Shown here: one piece after another, positions 33,710-42,481 of the stretch | How the letters are laid out: each line of letters opens with the position of its first letter | Numbering within the stretch: position 1 is the first letter of the stretch | From: Sphingobium baderi | Lineage (GTDB): Bacteria; Pseudomonadota; Alphaproteobacteria; Sphingomonadales; Sphingomonadaceae | Direction of reading: 5' to 3' | Length of the DNA: 64,000 nt | Assembly (NCBI RefSeq): GCF_001456115.1 | Contig: NZ_CP013264.1 | Location: 3,552,501 to 3,616,500 of the forward strand | The notes under the pieces: model-generated | Database searches by the model: none | Told to the model about the DNA's origin: nothing | What the model saw: the letters and a program-made list of their open reading frames with translations, nothing else | Made by a program: the position numbers and the translations under genes

Positions 33710-34707
33710 ATCGCGCTCCGAGCTTGTGCGAGTCCTCGAATTGTTTCCAGCGGCGCTGCATGTCCGGGCAAGGCCGCAATGAAGGTGGAGACCCCCAGCG
33801 CCTCCAACTCCCGCAACATGTCCGTGGCGGCTTCAACCGGTCCCGCCAGCGTATCAAAGTCCGCCAGAAATTCGGTAAGTCCCAATTCTTCCATCAAGGC
33901 CACATTCTTGCCACCGACAACCACATGCTCGGTCGGATCGTACCGCGCATGAAGTTCCTTGATCTTGCCGCGAAACTGCGTTGGAACCCGCGCCAGCAAT
34001 TCCGGCGTGCGAAAAGCCATGCCGTTTACGACGATGAACGCCTTGAGATCGTCTATGGCTTCTGACCGGCTGGGACGGATCGAGGCGAAGGAGACAACCC
34101 AGATATCTATCGATTGGGGATCGCGTCCTGCCGCCTGAGCCGCTGCCCGGACCGCGCCGATCCGATCCTTCAGCGTATCCACGTGCTGATCGCCCGCGAA
34201 CAGAATGACGCCGTCGGCCTGTTCCCCCGCAAGAGCCAGTGCCTTGGGACCGAATGCGGAATAATAGATCGGAATCTGACGAGCGAAACGCAGCGGCTTG
34301 ATCTCAGCCCCATTCAGTTCCACCGGGCGCCCGGCGAACAGTTCGCGAAGCGCACTCAGTTCCGTCCGAATTTCCTTTTGCGTGGCGGGCGGCCGTCCGA
34401 TGGCCAGAACCGTGCTCCCGCCCGTCGCCAATCCCAGTGCGACCCGTCCACCCGACAGATCGTCAATCGTGCTGAGCGCAGATGCGGTAACCAGCGGATG
34501 CCGCATGAAGGGCGAAGTCACCAGGGGCGCCAATGTCGCCTCGGGAGCCTCAAGCGCGGCAAGCGTGAGCGACACATAAAGTTCATGCCAGCCCGCAGGC
34601 GAATCCCCCACGGTAATCAGCTCGAAACCCAGATCGGAGGCAAGCCGCACCTCTTCACGAAATGCCTCCAGCCGGTCCCCCCACATGCTGCATATGCCAA
34701 GTTTCAT
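33706..34707 (-). CDS. LLM-class F420-type oxidoreductase heading the fbiC operon
   Basis: A 333-residue luciferase-like enzyme close to the Mer/F420-dependent glucose-6-phosphate dehydrogenase type of fold. It contains GICSMWGDRLEAFREEVRLA, LAPLVTSPFMRHPLVTASALSTIDDLSGGRVALGLATGGSTV and IPIYYSAFGPKALALAGEQADGVILF. The frame can start at 34722, but GGAGAGGG precedes the ATG at 34707. Its stop overlaps the fbiC start, so cofactor synthesis is translated from the same message as a user of the cofactor. This is strong circumstantial evidence that the LLM enzymes here use F420. Confidence 0.88.
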   Translation of the reverse strand: MKLGICSMWGDRLEAFREEVRLASDLGFELITVGDSPAGWHELYVSLTLAALEAPEATLAPLVTSPFMRHPLVTASALSTIDDLSGGRVALGLATGGSTVLAIGRPPATQKEIRTELSALRELFAGRPVELNGAEIKPLRFARQIPIYYSAFGPKALALAGEQADGVILFAGDQHVDTLKDRIGAVRAAAQAAGRDPQSIDIWVVSFASIRPSRSEAIDDLKAFIVVNGMAFRTPELLARVPTQFRGKIKELHARYDPTEHVVVGGKNVALMEELGLTEFLADFDTLAGPVEAATDMLRELEALGVSTFIAALPGHAAPLETIRGLAQARSAM

Positions 34708-34818
34708 GACCGCCCTCTCCAAAGCATCCTATGTCCTGCCGTCTAGCCGCCCGTTCACTATCATAAAACCTGTCCTTGTAGAGGGAAGGCGACAATCACG
34801 TCCGATCCTGCAAAGCAA

Positions 34819-35913
34819 TCAAGACCAGTCGGCGATCAGCTCCGCTATCGAGATGGGCGATGGTTCACCAATGACACCGGCGTTCAACGACAATCTCGGC
34901 GCGGGCGCCGACTGAACGATGCCGTTGCGCCGAATGAAGGTTCCACGCGCCTCATTATGTGCATGGTGAGGCGCCTCCTCCATCGACAGGACAGGCGTGA
35001 CACAGGCGTCGCTGGCCGCGAACAAGGCAGCCCATTCGTCCCGCGCCTTCGTCAGAAAGGCTGCGGCGAAGTCGCTCTGCATCGCGGGCCAGCCGTTTCG
35101 ATCATTCTGATCATATTGCCGATCTGAAAGGCCCAGCCCTTCTACCATTTGAGCAAAGAATTTGGGCTCCAGACACCCTACTGCAACATGCCGTCCATCG
35201 GCGCATTCATAACAGCGATAGAAGGGCGCGGCGCCGTCCAGCAGATTGGATTCAGGAGCATCCACCCACAATCCCTTGGGCTGCCACGCATAGAAAAGGC
35301 TCATCAAGGACGCGACCCCATCAGTAATGCAAGCGTCGACCACCTGCCCCTGACCTGTGCGTTGGGCAGCAAGCAGCGCACTCAACATCCCGAAAATCAG
35401 GAACATGGCCCCACCGCCATAGTCACCCACCAGATTGAGCGGCACCGGCGGCGGCCCATGCCTTTCCCCCATCGCATGAAGCGCACCGGTGATGGACAGA
35501 TAATTGATGTCGTGGCCGGCCCGCAGCGCCAACGGTCCCGATTGTCCCCATCCGGTCATTCGACCGAATATGAAGCGCGGATTGCGTGCAAGACAGACGT
35601 CTGGGCCAACTCCCAAACGCTCCATGACGCCGGGCCGATAACCCTCGATCAGACCATCCGCACGCTCGACCAGATCAAGCAATTGTTCGCGGTCGGCATC
35701 CTTCTTGAGATCTAGATAGACCACGGCCCGGCTGCGATGAAGGACGTCGCCACCCACATCGTCCCAGTCCCCCGCTCCCGCCGATGGCGGCCTGGCTATG
35801 CGGACGATCTCGGCGCCCATATCGGCCAATAACATCGCTGCGAGCGGTACCGGGCCGATCGCGTCGATCTCCAGTAGACGAATACCGGCCAATGGCTCGC
35901 TTTTTCCTGTCAT
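34819..35913 (-). CDS. Alpha-methylacyl-CoA racemase (CaiB/BaiF class III fold)
   Basis: A 364-residue member of the class III CoA-transferase fold. All three catalytic residues of Mycobacterium MCR (His126, Asp156, Glu241) have counterparts at His134 (GHDINYL), Asp164 (VGDYGGG) and Glu249 (CLEPKF), with a constant offset of eight, so it is read as a racemase and not a transferase. It would interconvert 2R- and 2S-methylacyl-CoA so that methyl-branched chains, such as steroid or isoprenoid side chains, can enter beta-oxidation. Its ATG shares one base with the BKACE stop (TGATG). Confidence 0.85.
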   Translation of the reverse strand: MTGKSEPLAGIRLLEIDAIGPVPLAAMLLADMGAEIVRIARPPSAGAGDWDDVGGDVLHRSRAVVYLDLKKDADREQLLDLVERADGLIEGYRPGVMERLGVGPDVCLARNPRFIFGRMTGWGQSGPLALRAGHDINYLSITGALHAMGERHGPPPVPLNLVGDYGGGAMFLIFGMLSALLAAQRTGQGQVVDACITDGVASLMSLFYAWQPKGLWVDAPESNLLDGAAPFYRCYECADGRHVAVGCLEPKFFAQMVEGLGLSDRQYDQNDRNGWPAMQSDFAAAFLTKARDEWAALFAASDACVTPVLSMEEAPHHAHNEARGTFIRRNGIVQSAPAPRLSLNAGVIGEPSPISIAELIADWS

Positions 35914-36842
35914 CAGATGTTTGTCCGGTCCGCACCCTTAAGGTCGAGCATGGCCCGCGCTTCGTCAGGCGTTGCGATTTCGAGACCCATACCCTCGACA
36001 ATCTGCCGCGCAGTCTTGACCTGCTCGGCATTGGTTTCGGCTAGACGTCCCGGCCCACCCCACAGCGAATCCTCCAGACCGATGCGAACATTCCCGCCCA
36101 TGGAAGCCGCCATGGCGACGATGCTCATCTGGCGTGCGCCAGCTCCCAGCACGGACCATTCATATTGATCGCCGAACAGCCGATCGGCCGTCCGCTTCAT
36201 ATGCATGATGTCATCAGGATGGCTGCCAATGCCCCCCAATATGCCGAAGCAGGTCTGAATAAACAGCGGCGCTTTCACTAGCCCGCGGTCGAGAAAATAT
36301 TTGAGATTGTAAAGATGGCTGGTGTCGTAGCATTCGAACTCGAAACGCGTTCCCAGCGGCGACAAAGTTGCCAACAGATGCTCGATGTCGGCGTAGGTAT
36401 TCTTGAACACGAGATCCCGCGACGCTTCCAGTGCGGCGGGTTCCCAATCATGTTTGAACGATTTATAGCGATCCAACATCGGGAACAGGCCAAAGCCCAT
36501 GGTGCCCATGTTGAGGCTGGCCACTTCCGGAGCAAAAGTCTGGGCAGGACGAATGCGCTCCTGCACCGTCATGGAGGGGTGCCCCCCCGTGGTCAGGTTC
36601 AGCACGGCGTCCGTGCGCTGCTTGATGACCTTGAGAAAAGGCTCGAACAAATCGGGATTCTGGTCCGGACGCCCGTCGACGGGATTGCGCGCATGCAAAT
36701 GGATGATGGCCGCGCCTGCCTCCGCCGCGCCAACTGCCGATTCCGCGATTTCTTCCGCGGTTACGGGCAAATAGGGCGACATGGATGGCGTATGGATTGC
36801 GCCTGTAATCGCGCAGCTGATGATGACCTTGCGTTTTGCCAT
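35913..36842 (-). CDS. BKACE-family beta-keto acid cleavage enzyme
   Basis: A 309-residue TIM-barrel protein of the former DUF849 family. These enzymes condense a beta-keto acid with acetyl-CoA and cleave it to acetoacetate and a CoA ester. Metal ligands are His48 and His50 in IIHLHARNP and Glu257 in RIGLEDSLWGG. The TTGGHPSMTVQERI segment matches the family. BKACE substrates vary widely and are set by pocket residues that I cannot interpret here. A CTATC-CTTC-GATAG operator-like site lies 54-69 nt upstream, so it probably belongs to the LAL regulon. Confidence 0.9.
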   Translation of the reverse strand: MAKRKVIISCAITGAIHTPSMSPYLPVTAEEIAESAVGAAEAGAAIIHLHARNPVDGRPDQNPDLFEPFLKVIKQRTDAVLNLTTGGHPSMTVQERIRPAQTFAPEVASLNMGTMGFGLFPMLDRYKSFKHDWEPAALEASRDLVFKNTYADIEHLLATLSPLGTRFEFECYDTSHLYNLKYFLDRGLVKAPLFIQTCFGILGGIGSHPDDIMHMKRTADRLFGDQYEWSVLGAGARQMSIVAMAASMGGNVRIGLEDSLWGGPGRLAETNAEQVKTARQIVEGMGLEIATPDEARAMLDLKGADRTNI

Positions 36843-36895
36843 GATATTTCCTTTCGCGCAGATCGCGCCGTTCGCAGCTTGGATGAGCGGCGCAA

Positions 36896-36911
36896 TCTAT
36901 CCTTCGATAGG
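36896..36911. promoter_or_regulatory. Operator-like palindrome upstream of the BKACE gene
   Basis: TCTATC-CTTC-GATAGG, one base short of the perfect CCTATC-N4-GATAGG palindrome. It lies in the 83-bp gap between the BKACE start and the LAL regulator stop. One of four close matches in promoter gaps of this window. Confidence 0.55.
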
Positions 36912-36925
36912 AAGCCGCACGACGG

Positions 36926-39607
36926 TCAGGGCAAAATGCCCAGCTGGCGCGCGCGCAGAACCGCTTGGGGCCGTCGCCGCACGCCGAGCTTGTCATATAT
37001 TTGCTGCATATACCATTTGACCGTACCTTCGGTCAGACCGAGGCGATCGCCGATTTCCCTGTTACGCAATCCACCGCTGACCATCGTCAGAATGTCGACT
37101 TCGCGGTTGGCAAGGCGACCAGTCAGGCCGAAATCATCCACTTCTTCCTCGTCCGCTTCAATCTGCGGCCCTCTCCGCAACATGGATACAAGACGAACGG
37201 CAAAGCGGTCGGTGGGCGTGTCCAGTTCCGGCCCCTGCGAATAGGCTTCGATAATCAGCGATGCGATCACCTCTCCCTCATCGATGAACACCCGTACCCA
37301 GCCGGCCGGTTCCGCCATTTCGACGGCTGCGCGCACTGCCCTGCGCGCTTCGGATCGATTGCCTTGGAGAACCGCTATTTCCGCCAGCAGCAATTCGAAA
37401 ATCACGGCCGAGCGCACCGCGCCTGCGCGCTTCACGAATTCCAGCCAGCGATGGGCAACCTTGCGCGCCCGACCGAGCCGGTGGCGCTGCATCTCGATCC
37501 TCAGCCAGGCAATAGCGATGCTTTCGTTGCGGCGCGTCGGGCGCAAGGTCGGTATGGGTTCTCCATCCAACTGCGGGTCGCCTGCCAGGAAATGCCTCTC
37601 CGCCTCTTCGATCTGTCCCGCCTTGATCAGCAGCCGGACTTCCTCAGCCACGATGAAAGAGCGAAGGCGATCAAGGCCGCACTCAATCGCAACGAGATGG
37701 GCCTCGTTGAGCGTTGAGAGGGCGCCGGGCAGATCTCCCTTTGCCGCACTCAGACGGGCGTTTACCAGATAGCCTGACGCCATCTGATCGGAAAAACCCC
37801 ATTGCCGCACGACCGGCAGATAATGCTCCACCAGCTTCGCCGCCTGTTCCAGGTCGCCAGCATCATAGAGCAATTCCGCAAGCGGCAGCGCAGGCAGTGC
37901 CGCCAGACCGGAACCCGGGCCATGAATCTCCACCGCGAGCGTGAAGGCCTCTTCCAGAAATCGTTGGGCAAACTGGGTCTTACCCTGAGCCATCATTGTC
38001 GGCGCGACCGATGATTTAAGGGCAATGGACGCGAAATCCGATCCGGGACGGGATAGAGCCCGGCTGGTTTCAGCCTCAAGCTTGAGCATGTCCTGGAAGT
38101 GATAAAGTTCTCTCCTCGCCGACATGAGCTGTGCAAGAAGCGTGCAGCTCAAATAGGCGTCACCGTCGGCCAGTTCAGCGAGCAGCGGCTCGGACTCCGC
38201 TTCGACCTTAACCATGTCATCGCGAGCGGCCGCGAGCATGACGAAGCGATGGCGGATCAGCAGATCGAGTTGCTGAATTGCATGCACTGGCAAGGACCGG
38301 CCCTCGCGGCGGATTTCATAAATTTGCCGCGCGGCGGAAAGCAGCCTGTCCGCCGAGGAGAAGGCGAGTTGGCGAATACGCCTCCATGCAAGCGCGAGTA
38401 ACAGATTCGGACGCTCAGCAAGGAGTGGCCAGGGAAGCTCGCTTCCCAGTTCGTCGATGCGGTACAGATAACCAGAATAGGTCAGTTGCTCAGCCAGCCG
38501 ATCCAGCTGATCAGCAAGAAACGCCTTGTCATCGCTCAACCGCGCATGCTCAATCGCAGTAGCCAGCTGCCCGTTTTCGGCAAAATGCTCGCTTGCGCGG
38601 CGATGCATGATCGCGGCACGGCCGGGCGCGCGATCCATCAGCCGGCCAAGCACCATTTCGCGAAATAGCCGATGATAGGAATAGCGGCTATGCTCCTGAT
38701 CGATGGCATTTAGAAACAGCCCTTCTCGAAAGACATAATCGAGCATCACACGGGCATTTTCGTCCCCTGTAACCGCAGCACAGGCAGAGGGAGTCAGTTC
38801 GTCCAGTATCGAGGTATCGACCAGGAAATTACGCACCTCGTCGGGCTGCAAACTCAGCACCTCATCATGAAAATATTCAGCAAATTCCGGACGCAGCCCC
38901 GTCAAACGAAGACCACCCGGCATTTCGCTGGCTCGGCGGTAAAGATCACATGCGATGATGATGCCTGAAACCCACCCCTGCGTATCGCCAATGATATCCT
39001 GGAGATTGCGTGAATCGACAGGCGTTCCGATGGTCCTGGTGATGAGTTCGGTCGCTTCCGCCAGGGAAAAGGAAAGGTCGGCAACCCCCACTTCAACCAG
39101 AAAGCCGAGCGCACGCATGCGAGCTAGCGACAACCCTACCGTGCCGCGCGCGGCAATGATGATCGTCAGGGCATCCCGCGCGCTTGATGACAGCTGCGCG
39201 ACGAAGTCAAGGATGGGTTGACCCAACAATTGCGCGTCATCGACGATGATGACCGGTCGCACGTCTCCCATCATGGCAAGCGTCGTCAACCACTTCTCGT
39301 CAGGCGCGCCGCTCTCCAGATCATCCCATGGCAGACCGGCCGCAATGCCAGCGGCCTTCAGGGCTTGCAGGAAAGATTGCTTGCTTCCAATTCCCGCCCG
39401 AGCTGCCAGCCAGAGAACAGGGCGCCCCTGAGCGCGAAGCTCTTCCGCCCAGAACAGCATCGCCGTCGTTTTTCCGCTCCCCGCGGGCGCAGACACCGCC
39501 GTCATCCGCGACTGGGCCACCTTTTCCGTCAACGCGACAAGCGCAGCGCGCCGGATTGGCGTATGTGTCGAACGGGGCGGCAAGATGGTTGTCGGCACAA
39601 CAGTCAC
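36926..39607 (-). CDS. LuxR-family ATP-dependent (LAL/MalT-like) regulator
   Basis: An 893-residue large activator. The N-terminal ATPase has Walker A APAGSGKTTAM (about 40-50) and Walker B VIIVDDAQLL (about 118-127). A winged-helix and then a long TPR-like helical region (about 380-800) follow, as in MalT, where an inducer is sensed. The C-terminus (about 830-893) is a LuxR HTH: LANREVDILTMVSGGLRNREIGDRLGLTEGTVKWYMQQIYDKLG. It lies centrally, divergent from the MDR operon, and a perfect palindrome lies 93 bp upstream of its ATG. It is the best candidate for the protein binding the recurrent 16-bp site. Confidence 0.92.
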   Translation of the reverse strand: MTVVPTTILPPRSTHTPIRRAALVALTEKVAQSRMTAVSAPAGSGKTTAMLFWAEELRAQGRPVLWLAARAGIGSKQSFLQALKAAGIAAGLPWDDLESGAPDEKWLTTLAMMGDVRPVIIVDDAQLLGQPILDFVAQLSSSARDALTIIIAARGTVGLSLARMRALGFLVEVGVADLSFSLAEATELITRTIGTPVDSRNLQDIIGDTQGWVSGIIIACDLYRRASEMPGGLRLTGLRPEFAEYFHDEVLSLQPDEVRNFLVDTSILDELTPSACAAVTGDENARVMLDYVFREGLFLNAIDQEHSRYSYHRLFREMVLGRLMDRAPGRAAIMHRRASEHFAENGQLATAIEHARLSDDKAFLADQLDRLAEQLTYSGYLYRIDELGSELPWPLLAERPNLLLALAWRRIRQLAFSSADRLLSAARQIYEIRREGRSLPVHAIQQLDLLIRHRFVMLAAARDDMVKVEAESEPLLAELADGDAYLSCTLLAQLMSARRELYHFQDMLKLEAETSRALSRPGSDFASIALKSSVAPTMMAQGKTQFAQRFLEEAFTLAVEIHGPGSGLAALPALPLAELLYDAGDLEQAAKLVEHYLPVVRQWGFSDQMASGYLVNARLSAAKGDLPGALSTLNEAHLVAIECGLDRLRSFIVAEEVRLLIKAGQIEEAERHFLAGDPQLDGEPIPTLRPTRRNESIAIAWLRIEMQRHRLGRARKVAHRWLEFVKRAGAVRSAVIFELLLAEIAVLQGNRSEARRAVRAAVEMAEPAGWVRVFIDEGEVIASLIIEAYSQGPELDTPTDRFAVRLVSMLRRGPQIEADEEEVDDFGLTGRLANREVDILTMVSGGLRNREIGDRLGLTEGTVKWYMQQIYDKLGVRRRPQAVLRARQLGILP

Positions 39608-39699
39608 GCTGTTCTCTCCTAAGCACGCGCCTTCACACGATTCGTTTTCTCGTATGAAATATATTTTGGGCGAGGAATCTATAAACGCAACCTCTTTTT

Positions 39700-39715
39700 C
39701 CTATCCACAGATAGG
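39700..39715. promoter_or_regulatory. Perfect 16-bp palindromic operator candidate
   Basis: CCTATC-CACA-GATAGG, perfect 6-bp arms around a 4-bp spacer, in the divergent gap between the LAL regulator gene (93 bp from its ATG) and the MDR operon (122 bp from its ATG). It is the reference copy of the motif. Confidence 0.6.
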
Positions 39716-39836
39716 TTCCCAACGAGCCGGAAGATTGTCCACGCTTCCAAACTGACAAGCCGGGCCTGCACGCAAAGCTTGCAAGTTGGCCGCGCAGCGA
39801 CGAAACGCCAGACAGCATTTTAGGAAAGGTTGGACC

Positions 39837-40838
39837 ATGAAGGCCCTTTATCTCGAACGGACCGACGGCCCTGATTCCGTTGCCGTAGCGGAAATCGAAA
39901 CGCCAGTACCGGGTCCCGGAGAGGTTCGGGTTGCGGTGAAAGCGGCATCGGTCAACCACCGCGAACTGTTCATCACGCACGGTCAGTATCCGGGCATGGT
40001 GGTGCCGACCTCTCTGGGTTGCGACGGCGCGGGCGTGGTGGACATGATCGGTGAAGGCGTCACCGGCGTCAGCGAAGGCGACGAAGTCGTCCTGTACCCC
40101 GCACGGAACTGGGGGCCCAATCGCCATGCTCCTGCCGCCGATTTCGGCCTGCTCGGAATGCCCTTCGCCGGCACGATCGCGGAATATATCTGTGTCCCCG
40201 TCGACAATCTCGCACCCAAGCCTGCTTTCATGAGCTTCGAAGAGGCCGGGGCCATGCCCTTGACGGCGCTGACATCCTGGCGCGCGTTGATGTTCAAGGG
40301 GCGACTGGAGGCGGGTGAAACCCTGCTCATCAGCGGTGTTGGCGGTGGCGTTGCGACATTCGGTCTTGCCTTCGCTGTCGCCAAGGGTGCCAATGTCTAT
40401 GTGACCGGCGAAAGCCAGGACGTGATCGACCGCGCCATTGCAATGGGAGCAAAGGGTGGCCTGCTCTACACCGATCCCGATTGGCGCAAGCAGGTTGGAA
40501 AGCTGACCGGCGGCGTCGACGTGGTGCTGGATGGCGCCCCTTCGCCCAGCTTCGCCAACTATGTCCGCGCCATCAATCCGGGCGCGCGCATCGTGATCTA
40601 TGGTTCGACCGCAGGTAACGAGGTCAAGTTCAACGCCACCGACATCTTCCTGAAAAGCGCCAGCATCGTCGGCAGTCAGGTGGGCGATCCGCAGGATTTC
40701 AAGAATATGCTCGCCTTTGCCGCGCAGCATGAGATCAAGCCGGTGATAGAGGCGACCTATCCGCTCGCGCAGGCGAAGGAAGCGCTTCTTCACCTGCGCG
40801 ACCAGCATAAGTTCGGCAAAGTCGTGGTGACGATGTGA
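39837..40838 (+). CDS. Zinc-independent MDR oxidoreductase (quinone-reductase type)
   Basis: A 333-residue medium-chain dehydrogenase/reductase. The N-terminal catalytic part has VKAASVNHRELFITHGQYPG and GCDGAGVV. The nucleotide-binding part has LLISGVGGGVATFGLAFA. The catalytic zinc ligands of alcohol dehydrogenases are absent at the usual positions, so it belongs with quinone and enoyl reductases. AGGAAAGG lies before the ATG at 39837. It heads a four-gene operon (MDR, SDR, SDR-like, SnoaL) that ends at a strong hairpin. It may reduce a C=C bond of an enone or enoyl-CoA. Confidence 0.88.
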   Translation: MKALYLERTDGPDSVAVAEIETPVPGPGEVRVAVKAASVNHRELFITHGQYPGMVVPTSLGCDGAGVVDMIGEGVTGVSEGDEVVLYPARNWGPNRHAPAADFGLLGMPFAGTIAEYICVPVDNLAPKPAFMSFEEAGAMPLTALTSWRALMFKGRLEAGETLLISGVGGGVATFGLAFAVAKGANVYVTGESQDVIDRAIAMGAKGGLLYTDPDWRKQVGKLTGGVDVVLDGAPSPSFANYVRAINPGARIVIYGSTAGNEVKFNATDIFLKSASIVGSQVGDPQDFKNMLAFAAQHEIKPVIEATYPLAQAKEALLHLRDQHKFGKVVVTM

Positions 40839-41611
40839 GCGACCTGTTCAGTCTGACGGGTAAGAAAGCGCTGGTGACCGGCGGCGCTCAGGGACTTGGA
40901 CGCATGATTGCCGAAGGCCTATTGCGTGCCGGGGCGAGCGTCGCAATCACATCGCGCAAAGCTGACGTCTGCGAAGAGGCCGCAAGGGAAATGGCGGCGC
41001 TGGGACCATGCATCCCCCTGCCCGCAGACCTGTCGACACCGGAGGCAGCAGTCGATCTCGTCGCTCGCTATCGCGATGCGATGGGCGAATGTCACATATT
41101 GATCAATAATGCGGGCAAGACCTGGGGCGGCTCCATCGACAGCTTCCCTGACAAGGCCTGGCCCGGCGTAATGGCGGTGAACGTCCAGACACCCTTTACC
41201 ATGATCCGTGAGCTGCTGCCCGAACTGGGCGCGGCAGGAACGCCCGGCGATCCTGCACGGGTCATCAACATCGGCTCGGTCGCGGGCATGAAAACGGAAC
41301 GGCTCCAAGCGTACAGCTATACAGCGAGCAAAGCTGCCGTTCATATGATGACGCGTGATCTGGCGGGTGATCTCGCGGAACGCAATATCACCGTGAATGC
41401 AGTCATCCCCGGCTTTTTTCCGACCAAGATGACGGCCCACATGCGCGACGAGGATAATGTCGATCCCACGCTGCTGGCGCATATTCCGCTGAGGCGCCTT
41501 GGGACCCCGGAAGATATCGCGGGTATCGTGGTATTCCTCTGCGCGCGCGCGGGCGCCTATGTCACCGGCGCTCAAATCCCGGTTGATGGCGGGGTAGTCG
41601 GCTGCGGCTGA
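40835..41611 (+). CDS. Short-chain dehydrogenase/reductase
   Basis: A 258-residue classical SDR, with ALVTGGAQGLGRMIAEGL, INNAGKTWGG, catalytic Ser in NIGSVAGM, YTASK as YxxxK, and the C-terminal GAQIPVDGG. SRKADV after strand 2 suggests NADP(H). The start is a GTG that overlaps the MDR stop codon in a GTGA junction, so it is translationally coupled. It has the look of FabG-type 3-oxoacyl or hydroxysteroid dehydrogenases found beside MDR enoyl reductases. Confidence 0.9.
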   Translation: MSDLFSLTGKKALVTGGAQGLGRMIAEGLLRAGASVAITSRKADVCEEAAREMAALGPCIPLPADLSTPEAAVDLVARYRDAMGECHILINNAGKTWGGSIDSFPDKAWPGVMAVNVQTPFTMIRELLPELGAAGTPGDPARVINIGSVAGMKTERLQAYSYTASKAAVHMMTRDLAGDLAERNITVNAVIPGFFPTKMTAHMRDEDNVDPTLLAHIPLRRLGTPEDIAGIVVFLCARAGAYVTGAQIPVDGGVVGCG

Positions 41612-41626
41612 AGGGAGTAACCCGTC

Positions 41627-42481
41627 ATGGCGAGAAATGGCAATTTCGTTTTCGTCGGCGGGACTGAAGGTATCGGGCGCGCTACCGCGCTGAATGTGGC
41701 GCAACAGGGCGCTTCCATCCTTCTCGTGGCGCGAAGTGCAGATCGCGGCGCGGCTGCTGTTGATGCCATGCTGACCGCAGGGGCGCGAGACGCAGCCTTT
41801 CTCAAGGCAGACCTTTCGACGATTGCCGGCGCTGCCGAAGCCGCCACAGCTATAACCGCATGGCGTCCAGCCATAGATGGTCTGATGCACAGCGCGATGA
41901 GCGCCTTTTCGGGCAAGACGGTGACCGCTGACAGGCTGGAATTCGCCTTCGCCCTCCAATATCTGGCGCGGGCTATCATCAACCGCCTGTGCTCCGATAC
42001 GCTGGCGGCATCGGGTGACGGGCGGATCGTCCATCTGGCCGGAGCGGTGCCATATCGCATGGCGCCGCCCGATCTCGACGATTTGCAGTTTGAGCGGCGC
42101 AAGTGGGGGTTCTTCAAGGCCATCCTCACCACTCATGTGGAAGGTTTCCTATTCCTGGACGAAGCATCGCGGCGCTGGTCGGATCGTCCCATCGGTCTCT
42201 ATGCCACCGGCGTAGCTTCGACCAAGACCAAGGCGATGCAGGACCCGGCAATGCCACTCATCATGCGGATGATGGGCTGGTTCGGCACGACGCCGGAAAA
42301 GTCAGCCGTCAATGCGACGCGCCTGCTGCTCGATGACAAACGGCCGGCATTGAAGGCCGCGATCTTCAAAAACCCCAAGGCGTTCGAACCCACGCCTTTC
42401 GACATGCCTCCACAGGAGGCCGCGCGCCTATGGGATATCACGACCGACATTGCCACCCGCAAAGGAGTGCATTTGCCATGA
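41627..42481 (+). CDS. SDR-like protein lacking the catalytic tyrosine
   Basis: A 284-residue Rossmann protein with a good cofactor turn (FVGGTEGIGRATALNVA) and SDR-like strand order. The NNAG motif is HSAMS. The YxxxK pair is WGFFK, Trp in place of Tyr, with the Lys kept. The protein would bind a nucleotide but may not catalyse ordinary hydride transfer by the SDR mechanism. It resembles the divergent SDR group near retinol dehydrogenases, where the Tyr is normally conserved. It is the third gene of the MDR operon and overlaps the SnoaL gene by ATGA. Confidence 0.75.
   Translation: MARNGNFVFVGGTEGIGRATALNVAQQGASILLVARSADRGAAAVDAMLTAGARDAAFLKADLSTIAGAAEAATAITAWRPAIDGLMHSAMSAFSGKTVTADRLEFAFALQYLARAIINRLCSDTLAASGDGRIVHLAGAVPYRMAPPDLDDLQFERRKWGFFKAILTTHVEGFLFLDEASRRWSDRPIGLYATGVASTKTKAMQDPAMPLIMRMMGWFGTTPEKSAVNATRLLLDDKRPALKAAIFKNPKAFEPTPFDMPPQEAARLWDITTDIATRKGVHLP

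Noticed and set aside
34723..34818. CCTAT sequence upstream of the fbiC operon as a LAL-regulator site
   Set aside because: The second arm is absent, so there is no palindrome. I cannot place the F420 operon in the regulon from sequence.
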